Shown: positions 34,582 through 47,465 of the stretch, in pieces
Layout: every line of letters starts with the position of its first letter
How positions within the stretch are numbered: position 1 is the stretch's first letter
Origin: Lycorma delicatula
Taxonomy: Eukaryota > Arthropoda > Insecta > Hemiptera > Fulgoridae
Assembly (NCBI RefSeq): GCF_047948215.1
Contig: NC_134456.1
Location: forward strand, 205,328,036 to 205,392,035
Direction: 5' to 3'
DNA length: 64,000 nucleotides
The notes under the pieces: generated by a model
Seen by the model: only the letters and a program-made list of their open reading frames with translations
The model's database searches: none
What the model was told of the DNA's origin: nothing
Translations under genes and position numbers: made by a program

Positions 34582-36176
34582 TTAGAATGATTTCGCTGAT
34601 GCTTTTCTTTTCCAAATAGCCTCAGGCACATCCCGAATTAATGTACCACAGTAATCGGCTAGCATGTTAGTATTCCACTTCCCTTTATAGCGGCTTTCTA
34701 TTACCGAATGTCTTGGTGGAAATGTTCACCGTGTTCGTCAATTACGCCTCCGAGGTTTTCCAGGGAAAAAACCCAGCTGTGAGCGGAGGAAATGTATTTT
34801 CAAAGACATATTACATCCCATAACTCTGTATGAAGTAAGAAGTTGATTAACAATATCGTGGTAATTGTCGGATTTGCTAAGTTTGCCGAGAAAAGTTTTC
34901 AAACGTCTTTAAATAAAGCTGAAGCTGCACCGACAAATATTCCTTCTTTAATTTTTCCTTCATTTACATTCGGAAATTTCTGCCTGATGTACAAAAATCC
35001 GGGGCTATACTTCTTCATTGCTTTTACAAAATTTTTCATTACTCCTAGCTTGATATGGAAAGGGGGTAAATTTTTTTTTTGGAGTTCAATTAAGAGCTCA
35101 TGAATAATATTTTCCCCGTTTGGAGTTAAGTTGTCTTATTTCTTCGACTCTTTGGTAACATAATGTTTACCCTAGCTCGGCTGTCCCGTTCGCAAAGAAA
35201 TCAACTGAACTAAGTGTAGCCTAACTGCAGCCTAACAAAATAGCTGTAACTTTCAAATCACCACTTATGTTCCACCTATGTTTTTTATAATTTATTTTTT
35301 CAAGAACGTCTTTCATCACATCGTATATCACTTTCGAATTAGTACCATAAGCGATTGGTATCGAAGGATATTTGTTAGCGTTTTGTAGTACAACCACTTT
35401 TAAACAATACTTGGTCGAATCTATGAAAAGGCGCCAAACCTCAGGTTTATTAATTTGTACTTTAGTGTGATATAACCTCATCAGTATTTGTGCAATAAAC
35501 CAAATTATTTTCATCAATAAAGTACTGAGAAAGATGTTTTTGTCGGCTTCGAAAGCCCGAAATTTTTGTATATTTTTGAAGTAAATTCCAACCTTGTAGT
35601 CTTGATCCTAACAGTTCAGCTTGATTTTTTGATAAATTTAAATCCATAACCAAGTCATTTAATTCACCTTGTGATGTAAGATATGGCTTATTGGAAGATA
35701 ATTCAAAATCAAAATCATTGTTGCCTTCTTCAGTATTGTCTGATTCTTCATCGCTGCTTTCTAAACATACATTCACAGGTGGCTCAGGAACTGGAATAAT
35801 TTCACTGTGAGGTACAGGCTTGATTGCAGATTGCAATGAAGGATACTTTACAATATGTTTAGATATTTTAGAAATTCCAGACACACTTGTTAAACAAAAG
35901 TAATAATCGGTTACATGATCCTTTAGTTCATGACAAACCATAGATACACCAAACGGCAAAGCCTTCCGTGTAGTTTCAGCCATCCTCTTAAATATACAGA
36001 ACTTAGAGCATACTATATGAGAAGCCCACGTCTCCTGACCACCAATTTTACACTGAAAGTACAAATGATATGCTTTTTTAATTAAAGGTATAATGTTTTT
36101 TCTATTTGATTTTACGGTAAACTTCACCACATACATAACAAAAGGTATCCACATCATTTACATAATTTCGAGGCAT
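34582..36176 (-). pseudogene. Pseudogene of a repetitive arthropod protein family
   Basis: The minus-strand ATG at 36176 begins MPRNYVNDVDTFCYVCGE (a CxxC-containing N-terminus); after a frameshift comes a 231-codon open stretch with KNIIPLIKKAYHLYF, DHVTDYYFCLTSVSG (second Cys motif), an acidic serine-rich segment ESSDEESDNTEEGNNDFDFE, and LVMDLNLSKNQAELLGSRLQ. A second frame (from 35517) gives EVWRLFIDSTKYCLKVVVLQ and SGDLKVTAILLG, a third LPPFHIKLGVMKNFVKAMKK and KIKEGIFVG near 34950-35060, and the tail has MGCNMSLKIHFLRSQLGFFP and DYCGTLIRDVPEAIWKRK before TAA at 34582-34584. I know this as a large protein family repeated in many arthropod genomes with no assigned function; its copy number suggests it travels with a mobile element. 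At least three frameshifts, and loss of the segment between residues near LGCS and LPPFH, make this copy non-functional. Confidence 0.8.
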
Positions 36177-36639
36177 TATGACACTGCACTGTTAACAAAC
36201 TTAGGGCAGAAATAAGATCGAACAAAATTTTAATTCATTCCTAAATCCAGTACTTAATACAAACAACACAGCTGTGTTTTCAGCTACATGTTTTGACCTG
36301 CAGAGACATGATTAATCTTGTCCATGAAGGCTCACTCTATAGTAATAGATATGATGTCATAACATGTGACTATGATATGATTTAATTCTTTGTCTAGTCT
36401 TGTTTATTTATAGCTTACAAATTATGTTAGCAAAGTTAAACAATAAAAAATGAACTAACAAAATACAATATAGCAGCTTAAAATGCTAACTATACGTTGA
36501 AAAATGAAAAAAGTTCATTAATTAAAATTTTAAAAATTTTCAAAAATGATGGGTACTAGAAAGATTCTGAGTTCATATTCATTTTCAGCATAAAAAAAAG
36601 ATTAAAATCATGTATCGCACGTTAGGAAACAAAAATTAT

Positions 36640-38060
36640 GTTTATCACTATAATCATATCTCTCAAACATAATAAAGCACCTGGAGAGAATTCAATAACT
36701 GCGGAACTTTTAAAGTTAGTTAATAAGAGACGCAGGTTAAATCAGAAAAAGTATTTCAAAACATTTGGAAGACAGAAAAAGATCCCAGATAAATGACAGT
36801 CTGTTTTAATTCATTTTCTGCACAAAAAAGGAAACGAAATGAACGTTAACAATTGCAGAGTAACTTTCCTTCCTCATCTATAGTAACTATAGAACTTATG
36901 TAATGTTTTACAGAAGAGAATAGATGAGACATCGATAAACAACTTGGGAGAACAGCAGGGTGGTTTTAGAAAGGGATCTTGTGCGAAACAAATATTTTGT
37001 GTAAAATCAATAACCGGATATAAAATGGTGAAATACAAAAAATTATGTAATTATATTTGTAGATGTGGCATATAATTCTGTAGATACAGATTCTTTAATT
37101 CAGGTTCTGTCAGAAATGGGCATAGATAAAACTTAAAATATAATTGTTCAAACAACTTCCAGTAACTTTTCTATAGTTGACATTTTTGAGAATTTCCACA
37201 CCATTTGAAATCAAAACAGAAATAAGAAAAGGAAACGAATTGTGTCCGATTCTTTTTAACTAAGTTCTAAATAATGTCATAAAAGAATGGAGTAAAACAC
37301 TGAAATTAAATGAGGTAGAAACAATAACATTAGGTTACAGAAAGGGCCATCTAGAAAGAGATTGTTTTGTCTTTGCGATGATCTGGCCATAATCCCAAAC
37401 AATTTTTGAAGTAGAAAAAATTCAAACAGAAACCGCAGAAAAAAATGAATTATAAACTTCCTATGAAAAGTAGAATGAATGAAAAATGTAAAAATACACC
37501 GGAATCTCTAAACACTAATTACGGTAAAATTAAAATAGCTGAAGATTTTACGTATAGGTAGAAATAATACAGTATAACGCCCTGGAAAGTTTCCATTCAG
37601 AAATGAAAGTAAGTAAAATGAAACAAGCCTAAAAAAATTTTCCTTTCTACAAAAAATTAGACAACGCAATCTTTAAATCGGACTGCATATATACGGCTGA
37701 AAAAATGATGTCAAAGAAGAGTAGAAAAAATTATTAAAAAGAGGAAAATTTTAAAACGTAAATATAAAAATAATCAAAATATCTTAAGGTTAAGTGAAAA
37801 AATTAATCAGATATTTGAAAAAATAACGAACTCCATAAGAAAAAAAGAACCTTTAATTATTTTTCTAAATTAAAAACTAAAAATACTTGGTTTCAAGAGT
37901 CGAGAAAATCAAAAGAAATTAAATATTAAAGAAGAAATTTTCTGTCGAAATACTTTAGAAATAGAATAAAAATATTTAAAGAGTTTTCAGGAAAAACAAA
38001 GAAGAAAAGGGGGAAGAAAAGTTTCCCCAAAAGAGAGGGAGCGAGACGAAGTTAGTTAAA
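36640..38060 (+). pseudogene. LINE reverse transcriptase relic
   Basis: From about 36655: ISLKHNKAPGENSITAELLK (start of RT fingers), then FLHKKGNEMNVNNCRVTFLP, then INNLGEQQGGFRKGSCAKQI (the QxGFRKG box) near 36940-36995, then ELCPILFNQVLNNVIKEW near 37238-37290 (GDxLSP.LFN norm), and DCFVFA followed after a one-base loss by DDLAII near 37363-37390, that is the FADD catalytic box broken by a frameshift. The C-terminal zinc-knuckle/basic tail survives as CIYTAEKMMSKKSRKN and KKRTFNYFSKLKTKNTWF. No endonuclease domain precedes it, so the copy is 5' truncated at about 36640. The C-terminus resembles the LINE relic at 6890-8210. Inactive. Confidence 0.85.
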
Positions 38061-38560
38061 GAATAATAGCGTGCTGACAAAAAATGAAACAAAATGCAAA
38101 GTAAATTTTTTAATTCGATCCATAGATATCCAAACGGAAATAATAATTGTTTTCAGTTTAAATGGATTGCGTAAAAATAAATATATATATATTTTTTTTT
38201 GTGTAAGATATTTGCATCATAAAAAAGCCGCTAAGTATGAAAAACAAAGATGTAAATAAATTCAATCTGTAATGGATTTATACCGGAAAATGTAACATTT
38301 ACGTTCAAATTAATATGAGAACAGTTGGTAAAATAATCAAGAAAAGTATTTTAGAAAATGTTAAGAAGTTTAGTTATTTATTGTTTTAAATTTAAGGACA
38401 GTCATATGCATAACTGCGCGGGTTCGTGGCCACGCAATGATTTTAGAGTATTGCAATAAATTGCGCGAGAAATTTATTTCCCGCGCATCTACAATCGGCT
38501 ATTGTAAATACGTAAGATATACTCAATGACATGTCTTACTGAGACTATGTAATAGCTTAC
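38061..38560. other. Spacer between LINE and hAT relics
   Basis: AT-rich with a (TA)n patch at 38180-38200 and a GC-richer patch with GCGCG motifs at 38417-38487. No coding signal was recognised. Confidence 0.4.
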
Positions 38561-39835
38561 ACCGTGACTTTCTTACTGGAATTTATAATTACCAATCACA
38601 ATAAAAACATTCTATTCAGTTATGCCAGTCTTATGCTCGGGAAGAAAAATGGAGTAGCAACAATTTTCAAAAGAGAAATATCACATTTAACTGAACAACA
38701 CTGTCTAGCACACAGGGAAGATTTAGGATTAGATGATGCACGGAAAATGTTATCTATTATACAAGATATAGAAAATTTGATTAGAACTGTGTACACAATG
38801 TTTCACCGATCTGGCATCAAAAAGAAAAATTTTGAAGAACTAACTCAAGTGTTAGAGCATGATATTATATCATTTAAACCATTAAATGAAGTTATCCAGG
38901 TATTTCGCAATTGGTGCTTTCGTAATAAAATTACGATACATTAATTGAATATTGTAAAAGTCAGACAACTAAATGCAAGACCCCATTTGTAAATATTGTG
39001 AAAAATTCAGATTAATTCACAATATCGGGTAGCAATATTTGCTCTGAAAGATGTATTAGACGAGCTTACATCCTTTTGTAATATCTAAAAATACGTTATT
39101 TAACAATTATTAATTCTCACTTGTGTGTAAAAATTACAATTAACAAACTAAAAGTATTTGGGACATGAAATCTTTTGGAGTAACAATGTAAGAGAAATAT
39201 AATCGGATAATAATAAAATTATTAACGAAAATTATAATAATTAAACGCCGTTATGATTAATTATTATTTTTCTACGTAAATAATATAATTGGATTTATTG
39301 AACTTGTATGTTCACTTAGCAAATTTCCAGATGAAGAATTAAAAGATAGGCAAGCATTTGGTAATGAAATTATTATAAATTCAGGAAACAATTTTGATTT
39401 TGGAAAGCAAAATATAATGGAGCTTTCCAAATAAAATATTCAGAATTTATGGCAAATAAAAACGTTGATATAAAAAAAATATGTAACGAATATTCAGAAT
39501 TAGAATTTACAATTCAGAGAAAAACTAACTAAGATTGTTCAAAACTTTTAGCAAATTAACCTTTGTCCAAACCAACCCTGAATTATTATCTAACCTTTCC
39601 TTTCTATATAACATTATGGAAACTTTTCAAGCATCCAGGGCAGACTGCGAACGTGGATTTTTAGTTATGAATTTCATAAAAACAAAATACCGAAACAGAC
39701 TCGAAAATGAACACTAGGGTGACTTTATGAGAATTGAATTACGTTTAGCCAACGGTCAAGAAGTAAATACAAATGAAGTTTAAAAGAATGGATTTCTATG
39801 AAAGACAGAAGAGAAAAAGTATAAAAAGTTAAGAA
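38561..39835 (+). pseudogene. hAT-superfamily transposase relic
   Basis: The frame at 38564-38944 gives ASLMLGKKNGVATIFKREIS (38620-38680), LTEQHCLAHREDLGLDDARK, and EELTQVLEHDIISFKPLNEV; the HC.AHR and downstream blocks are characteristic of the hAT catalytic core in ZBED/zinc-finger-associated hAT proteins. After a degraded middle (39280-39530, with FPDEELKD and FGKQNI-like text) the frame at 39535-39717 ends in TFQASRADCERGFLVMNFIK and TKYRNRLENEH, the hAT C-terminal dimerisation signature. A further piece (MRIELRLANGQEV) runs to about 39780. The N-terminal BED finger half is missing. Stops and frameshifts rule out function. No 8-bp target duplication or hAT TIRs were identified. Confidence 0.85.
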
Positions 39836-39921
39836 AAATGTTAATCTAAAATAAAACAAGTTACCTATTTGTTTTCGTTTAAATATGTATACATATATGA
39901 ATATATTGTATAAGTGATATA

Positions 39922-41231
39922 TATGAGGTGTGTGAGAAAAGTAATGAGACTGACTTTTTATTTACCAAAGTTTTTATTGTTTTCAAACAACAATATTATC
40001 CCTTCAAAGTAGTTCCCTTGGGCAGCTATGCACCGGTGGAGTAGTTGTTCCCACTCCTGGTACTAGCGGGGAAGGCTTCAACTGGTAGGGCTTTTAACTG
40101 GTCGGTCACGGTCTTTTGAATGTTCTCCAGAGTTCTAAAATTGCGTCCTTTTAAGACATGTTTCAATTTCGGGAAAAGGAAAAAGTCACAAGAACTCAAA
40201 TCAGGTGAATAGGAGGGGTTGAGGAACCGTAGGAATGCGTTTTGAGGTCAAAAATTCCCTGATGGAAATGGCCGTGTGAGACGGGGCATTGTCATGACGA
40301 AGCATCCACTTGTCTGCAATATTTGGTCTCACGCAAATCACTCTTTTCCTGAGCCTTTCAAGGACACCTTTGTAAAAAACCTTGGTTGACAGTTTGTCCT
40401 GGAAGAACAAATTCTTTATGCACGATACCCCTACAGTCAAAAAAGCAAATCAGCATGGTTTTGATCTTTGATTTCCTCATTCGACATTTTTTCGGTCGAG
40501 GAGATGACGAGTGTGCCACTCTTAGCTTTGCCGCTTTATTTCAGGATCGTACTCAAATACTCGTATCCAGGATTCATCACCTGTGATCACACGATTGAAG
40601 AATCCTTGGTCATTGTCAATCCTCTCAAAAAGATAAACGCACATGTTTCTTCGATTGTCCTTCTGTTCTGTTGTGAGGTTTTTCGGCACCAATTTCGCAT
40701 GTCCAAATCGTCTGTCAAAATTTTATCTACGATGAAAGTGTTTAAATTTAACTGTTCACTCATCATCCTTATTGTTAAACGACGGTCTGATCTCATAAGA
40801 ACCCTCACACGCTCAACGTTTTCGTCAGATTTTGAAGTTGAAGGTCTCCCTGAGGGAGGTTGATCTTCAACGTGTTCTCGGCCTTTAAAAACGATTTGTG
40901 CCAGCGGAAAACGTGTGCTCTTGATAAGCAATGTTCCCTTAGACCTGTTTCAACTTTTCAAAGGTCACAATCGCCGATTCCCCAAGTTTAACACAAAACC
41001 TGATTATAAAACTTTGCTCTAAATTCCAATGCTCCATTTTCGTAACACACAACGAAAACACAACTTCACTGATGGCGCTGTCAAAAATAATGTGTTGGCT
41101 GAACGGAGTTGAAATAAGTACTGAGCAAGTGGAAGGGATGAACAAACCGTTCTAGCACAGACTGGTAGACACAGCGTTGCCAAATCGCTCGGAGTGTTAT
41201 CAATCCCATTACTTTTCTCACGCGCCTCGTG
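39922..41231 (-). mobile_element. Mariner element, near complete, with TIRs and TA ends
   Basis: The left end reads TATGAGGTGTGTGAGAAAAG and continues TAATGAGACTGA; the right end, read minus from 41231, is CACGAGGCGCGTGAGAAAAG and TAATGGGATTGA. The arms agree over about 30 bases with few mismatches. TA dinucleotides flank both ends (39920-39921, 41232-41233; the right side is a TA repeat, so this is weak). The length of 1310 bp is the standard mariner size. Of the five mariner-like elements in the window this one is the best preserved. Confidence 0.9.
39980..41037 (-). pseudogene. Mariner transposase pseudogene, almost full length
   Basis: ATG at 41037 begins MEHWNLEQSFIIRFCVKLGE and continues to KLKQV, then a stop where the family has Tyr. 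Frame recovery then gives the linker region with EDQPPSGRPSTSKSDENVER, RVRVLMRSDRRLTIRMMSEQ and LNLNTFIVDKILTDDLDMRN (second helix-turn-helix). The central catalytic region with the first Asp is damaged (WI...FEYDPE). From 40440 the frame has CIKNLFFQDKLSTKVFYKGV, VRPNIADKWMLRHDNAPSHT (HDNAPSHT carries the second Asp), then after a frameshift PSYSPDLSSCDFFLFPKLKH (third Asp) and LKGRNFRTLENIQKTVTDQL, ending near GNYFEG. Roughly one premature stop and a few small indels separate it from an intact frame; it is inactive as it stands. Confidence 0.92.
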
Positions 41232-44200
41232 TATATATATATATATATATATATATTTATAAAATAACAATAAAAACTTTTGCACAAATTGACTTTTGAA
41301 TAATTTTTTTTTTGACCACAATTCATTTTTGTGCGCACAGCTCTGAAAAAAATTAAAGGGAACTTTGGTCATATGCAAATTTTTTTTTTATTTTCCTACA
41401 AGTTATAGAATATTATATTCTACAAGGGGAGAATACTGTATAGTAATCGTGTGAATGACTTCTTTCCATTTCTGGACTCTGCAGGGAGGCATGAAATGAA
41501 GAGAAATGCATATAAGAGCATGTAAATTCTGTTTGTCATACTCGTGTGTTTGTATTAGCTCCTGCTGACTTAATATCTCGGAATTGGCTGGATCGAAACA
41601 CTTCAAATTTGGCATTTGAGTCAAATATCGAAAATCAATGCTACCGAAGTGGTGCAGTGATAGAAACGAACATTACTCGTACTAGTTTAAGTTATTTTTA
41701 AAAAGCAAAGATTTTGTCTTATAAAAGATTTTCCAAAACAATCACAAATCCAAAAATGATAGTTTTAACGATTTTTCAACTACCCCAGATTGGTATTTTT
41801 CGTTCAAACTTGGACACTATAATGGCACTGTTACCAATAAATAATTGCACTGTGTTATTTTTTATACTTATGTATGTTGGCGTCTATTAACATTAATAAG
41901 TAAGGGTTTGGTGAACCCATAATCTTGATTAAATCGTAAAAATGATGTCACATTTACGGAATAGGTTGAAACATTTTTACGTAAAGGAAAAAATATTTCC
42001 CGTAAAAGTTTAATCAAAAGCGTTACTTGACACAATTTATATATTTTAGAACTGTTAAAAAAATTTAATATGAAAATATTAAAAATGTGCGAGCTAAGCT
42101 TGATGTGACTAACTATGGAACCAATTCCACTGAAGTATCCAAACAATGTGCTTTAAGGTAAGAGATTCGAGGTCGAATATTATTTTTGAGGATTAATAAC
42201 ATTTTTGATTTTCCAGAACCAAAAATAAATGTAGGAGTATTTTAGTCAAATATTTTCACACGTCTCGCTATCCTGACAATGGGTGAAGGTTTCATTAGGA
42301 AATACGAGCATGTTCTTAAGTGTCTAGAATCGAAGGAAGGAAAACCAATTTGTTCAAGTATATATCTGAGATAGTCGATGAAAATCCGTTGGTCAGTAAT
42401 GAGTTGCTCACATCATAGAATATCTCAATTTCCAAGGAGTTGCGAGCGGAATGTGCTGGAGGGGGTTTTTGAAACGTTCTTTTAAAAGATGTTGTACAGA
42501 TACACGCCCTCTTCCCTGTAGTACACTGCCCCCTTTTCAATAACCACCGCGTTTTTCTTCCCCGCAGTATTAGTTCGTTTTTTCTGGACGCCCACTGGAT
42601 CCGCAGCAAAACGGAGGAGACCTCTTTAATTTATTATCTATTACGTATTAATGTACCGTATTTTAGTAGAAACAGTTCTGACTAAAAGAATTTATCGTGA
42701 ACTGTTTACTATCAAGCGGATGTCAAAACATCCAGTCAGTGATACTGAGGCTGAAGAGCTTACCGGATAAAAAACGATCACACACATTCGCAGCAACCCT
42801 AGAATCAAATTAAATTAAGCAGATATCGTCGGTTTCTTAGCAGGAGGAAATTCATAAATTTATGACCTAAGAAATAAGCATCCATAGTTATAAGATCCAC
42901 AATTATTTTTTTTAACTTCGATTAGCCTACTTATAAATAAATTTATAAAAACGGATAGTTAAATACGATAGATATTATTTTAAAATTACAAGAATCCCTC
43001 CCACATTTCGGTTAAATGTATATGTACGTATATATTACTAATACACCTACATGATAGCATAAAGTTGGTCTTACTGCAACATATTGTAATCATGTAGTCG
43101 CTGTCAATGAAACAAGAGGAAGTAAGCATTTAAAGTTATAATAGCTCAAACGAGAGCGTTTAAATGACTTAAATAAACACGACCGCCTGACAGCATAGGC
43201 GTTTCAACGAAAACTAATAGCAACACTAAGTAATGATCTCATTTGTTATATTAAACATCTTCGTGGACGTCAAAAGTTTCAGACACTATCCACGTATTCG
43301 AGTCGGGAAGTTGTTAATCTACATTAATAAAATTCAAGTATCTGACAGTACACTGAAATTTGTAAAAAATTTTAAGAACATAAATATTCTTTTTTCCAAT
43401 GTTATTTCACAGAAATTATTGCTATCATTATTGAAATTGTTGTCTTTTTATCTGTACAACTTTAAAAACCACTGAACTGATTTCACGAAACATTCTCAAA
43501 AATGGTTTCTAAAATTTGCTAGCTTTTATGAATTCTATCAAAAAGCTTTATATAAACAAAAATTAACAGTTGCGTAGTCGGAAATAACTTTTCACCGGAG
43601 ATATTTTTGAAATTAGGACCGGGGATTTGACCCACTCCAAGAGAAAAATGGTTTTCATCACTTCTCATTCATTTTGTATTCTAACAAAAATTACTTAGAA
43701 ACAAAAATCTTTAAGATAAAAACTAGATTTTGAACGTAAGCTTCACCCCTTTCTAGATAAAACGGTAAAAAGTAAAAAATATTCAATCTACTTTTAAATA
43801 AGATTTTTTTACGTCTTTTCCAAATTAAAAACAAAAGAATTCTACTCTTAATTTACGCCGATTTCAAAAATTCGAAATTTAATGAAGAGTTGGAAAAGTG
43901 TTATTTTTACATCTTAGGTAAAATAAGAGAAAAAAATCCAGACTAAAAACGTTATGTAATTACTATAGAGTGTGAGCTAAGGCGGTCTGCAATGCTGAAA
44001 TGTCTTTTTCTACCCTAATTTTAAAGTCACTTAGTTACAGACAGTTTTCTTGCTGACGTCTTCAAAAAGTTTTATTGATAACGTAATTTACTGTTTAAAA
44101 AATTATCCAGTAATGTTATTTAGTAGATACAGGATCACCAGTATTACTTTCGAAATATAAAACAGCAAACATTTTAATCTGTGCATCTAATCGTAATATG

Positions 44201-46245
44201 AACATACTAACAAAAAAACATTTTACAAAACAAAAATTTTCAACCATTTTTGCGATCATAAGTATACTAACGTCTTTGTTCTCATAAGCCAGTTGTATAT
44301 TATGCTGTACAATAAGTACAATAAAAATGTACTTATTTTAATTAAGAAGAATTCGTTTTTTCAACGTATTCAAGAAGGTATCTCTTTGAAACGACTAAGA
44401 GTTGTATTCACTAGTTTACTCATTATTTATTTAATGCGATCTTAATGACCAAAATTTAGAATACAACAGGAAAAATTATAGTTCAATTAATAGATCACGC
44501 AGTTCCCTTGTGAAAACAGACGGTGTATTATTAATGGAACCGTTCAGAAATTACGTTATGCTCTAAGCAGCCGAGAGGTCGACAGTGAAATGACAATTTG
44601 GAATGGTGAGCGGAGAGAATCAATGTGCTACCGTTACTACACGATAAGTTTTGTTAAACAATACAATAAAATACTGTTCTTTTCCCCGTAATTCTTTGAC
44701 ATTTTTACTGCTGTCAAAAAACAATAAAAAGAAGCCAAATCTACCCTCTAGCGAGAAATAAGACCCCGAGGAAATTTTGCTAATCAAACAATAACAATTA
44801 TTCTTACTTTTTACGATTACTAACAAATAAAGTCTTGAATGCATTTTCTAATTAGGGCAATAAATTTCTTATCGTAATATGCTTAAAAATTATGTACTTC
44901 AGTTACCAATGCAAATGAAATTAAGAATCTTGTTAACTTAGTACCCTGTGATATCACCCAAGAATTTTTTTTCTAATTTTTGTTTAAAAAAAATTTTGAA
45001 ATATTTAAGAAAAAATTGTTATAAAAAAACTCTTACTATAAAATTTGGAGAAAATGATTTCTTCAAAGTTAATAGAAAAATAATAAAAAATCCTTAAGAG
45101 AAGAAATTTACTCGGAAAAACTAATTTAAAAAAAAATTATTTTAAGATGATTTAAAAAATACACAAATAGATTGTGTATTAGGAAAATAACATAATCCCG
45201 ATACTGAAATTATTGGGAAGAAATGCATCATGCAACTACACGATCTTACCTATGGAAGAAGAAAGAAAAATGACGGAGATATAAAATGAAGTAAAAAGAG
45301 ATAACTTTTAACAGTACTTACGATACTGTTTCAGAACGGAAAGTGTTAACTACATAAAATTAACTTGCTGCTGCTGTGAGACTACCTATTCTAGTCTCTT
45401 TCATGACCGTGATGTGGTAAAGCACTGAGGTTTAAGTGATGCCAATAATAAGTTATAGCCTCCAGATCGTCGTAGATGTTTTTTCTATACCTCCCGTTCT
45501 TGTAATAAAAATAAAGATGTACTATGTACTACCTAAAAAAAATAATAGTAATGTAACAGATGCAGACAACAATGTAACATGCAGACAAAATTTTTTTTTT
45601 TAATTTTAAAAACTTTTTTACATTTTCTGACTGAATTTGTAACATATTTTCCAAAAGTTTTTTTTCAATGATTTACTAAAGATGATAATAAAATAGATAG
45701 GTACAATCCGGGAAAGTTTTCTTAGAAAACCTAAGTCAATATAAAGCAGATTTTGAAATAAGAAGAAATTTTTAAACGTACATTCTCAAAAGCGTAGCAC
45801 GTTTAAATGTGATGTTACAACATTACGAAAAATTTAATTAAGTCGCTAATATTAACGAATTTTAAAAAATACAGAAATTTATGACATTCTTTTAAAATAA
45901 GAAAAAGTCGTTAAACTATATCTTCAGACACCCGGGGTTTATATTTTATATTAGTAAAACATTACCCAAATGATTAGAAACAATGATTTTAGAAAATTTT
46001 TTACATTCTTTTAATCTTTTTTGGCAATCATGCATGTTGACATCTGAAATATAAGAGACGCCAATAACAGTTTGTTTCTCAGTAATGATATTCATTGTAG
46101 AGCCAATTCGTTTGATGAATAGAATGAAAATGTCACATGCAGGGCTGAGTAACACCTGCGGCTAGATTGAGGAGAGATTGGCCAGTTGATAGGCGAAAGT
46201 ATATTCGGATTAGCGAAGAAGAGAACGCTTAAGTATGAAATAGTA
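41232..46245. other. 5-kb AT-rich stretch without a recognised gene
   Basis: (TA)n at 41231-41256 directly abuts the mariner. There is a GC-richer patch at 42440-42620 with no recognisable frame, and a consensus splice-donor-like CTTTAAG|GTAAGAG at about 42156 that I could not tie to a convincing exon. The rest is plain AT-rich sequence. Confidence 0.45.
46231..46245 (+). repeat. Target-site duplication, left
   Basis: AAGTATGAAATAGTA, repeated exactly at 46524-46538 on the other side of the SINE. Confidence 0.9.
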
Positions 46246-46523
46246 CCCACCGGGTTGGTCTAGCGGTGAACGCGTCTTCGCAAATCAGCTGATTTCGAAG
46301 TCAAGAGTTCCAACGTTCAAATCCTAGTAAAGGCAGTTACTTTTTACGGATTTGAATACTAGATCGTGGATACCGATGTTCTTTGGTGGTTGAGTTTCAA
46401 TTAACCACACATCTCAGAAACGGTTGACTCGAGACTGTACAAGACTGCACTTCATTTACACTCATACATATCATCCTCTGAAATAATACCTGAAGGTGAT
46501 TCCCGAATGCTAAACAGGGAAAA
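46246..46523 (+). mobile_element. tRNA-derived SINE, complete copy
   Basis: This is a 278-bp element bounded by a perfect 15-bp direct repeat. The head carries an RNA polymerase III A box TGGTCTAGCGG (46256-46266) and B box GTTCAAATC (46315-46323), both fully consensus, 48 bases apart as in tRNA genes; the rest of a tRNA fold and the CCA end are absent, so it is not a working tRNA gene. The body contains GAATACTAGATCGTGGATAC, TTTGGTGGTTGAG and CACACATCTCAGAAACGG, shared with copies at 32014, 49575 and 61833. The 3' end is GCTAAACAGGG plus a short A tail. The sharp target duplication suggests one of the younger insertions here. Confidence 0.93.
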
Positions 46524-47437
46524 AAGTATGAAATAGTATAACTATTCTTAGAAATGTCTATAACATTTTTTATATTGATTAGTACCTCATGTCAGATCGC
46601 CTGAAACGTTTTAGTAATAGTGCTTTACAACAACTACATTACAGAAAACGCAAATAGTAAAAATAAATAAAGATAATGATAAAAATATAATAATCGTATA
46701 TAAAGTAATAAAAAATGAGAAGGCGTTAAAAGTCACCGGAGAATAGAGAAATACATCAAACCAGTCAAATTAATATTTTAAAAAAATGATTTATATTTTT
46801 TACGGATGAAAATGTGGAATGGAGTTCTACCTGTAATTTTTGATAATAATGTGTCCAAAAAATATCGTTATCATTCATTAAAAATTAAACTATGTCGAAT
46901 CTGTTTCCGCGATGTACGCTCAAGACTAGCAGAGGTGGATGATATCTTGGCAGAATGCAAGATATCAGAGAAGTCCGAACGATCGTCAGAGCTGTAGTGG
47001 TTCCCGACCACACTTTTCTTTCCTATTATTTTGGCCGTAATCCATTTTGGCTTCACATCAGCTGGCTAACGTTCTTTTGTTTAAAAGGACTATTTATTCA
47101 AACTACATTAGAAAAACATCCCATCCCGCAAAACCCCGCAAATGTTAGGCAATTCACCAACAACTTAATAATAAATAGCATGGCATACCTTAATTCTGTT
47201 ACTTATTATTGTTCCCCGTATCGTACCACGTACAATATTAGGTATACTTTCGTATTTAATAAAAAAACTGTGTGTGAGTGTGTGTGTGTCTCAAACAGAC
47301 ACACATATTCTTCTTTCACAGCACCATGTGCACAACATTTCACTAACAATGTTATTAATAAACGTAGTCCTTAGCTATGAACAGGCAACAATAACAACTT
47401 ACACACGACAAAATCGTCCACAAAAATAATGACTATA

Positions 47438-47463
47438 AGTATATGCATTACACTGCATATACT
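47438..47463. repeat. Perfect hairpin, 10-bp arms, 6-nt loop
   Basis: AGTATATGCA (47438-47447), loop TTACAC, TGCATATACT (47454-47463). It ends three bases before the next hairpin begins. Confidence 0.85.
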
Positions 47464-47465
47464 AT

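Noticed and set aside
41019..41378. Minus-strand open frame running into the mariner from outside
   Set aside because: It starts in the (TA)n tract and crosses the TIR; it is out of frame with the transposase.
42070..42160. Possible plus-strand exon ending in AAG|GTAAGAG
   Set aside because: The donor is consensus but the upstream open frame is only about 30 codons, without a clear acceptor or recognisable peptide.
46246..46330. A tRNA gene
   Set aside because: A and B boxes are present but acceptor-stem pairing and a tRNA fold are missing; target duplication and A tail show that it is a SINE head.
46806..47056. Paired frames with an acidic/serine-rich minus peptide, considered as a piggyBac N-terminus
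   Set aside because: Only a vague compositional likeness; no DDD motifs, TTAA-flanked TIRs or continuation.
46955..47374. Plus-strand open frame of 139 codons
   Set aside because: No known motif, runs through a (GT)n repeat and AT-rich sequence, and overlaps an equally open minus frame.
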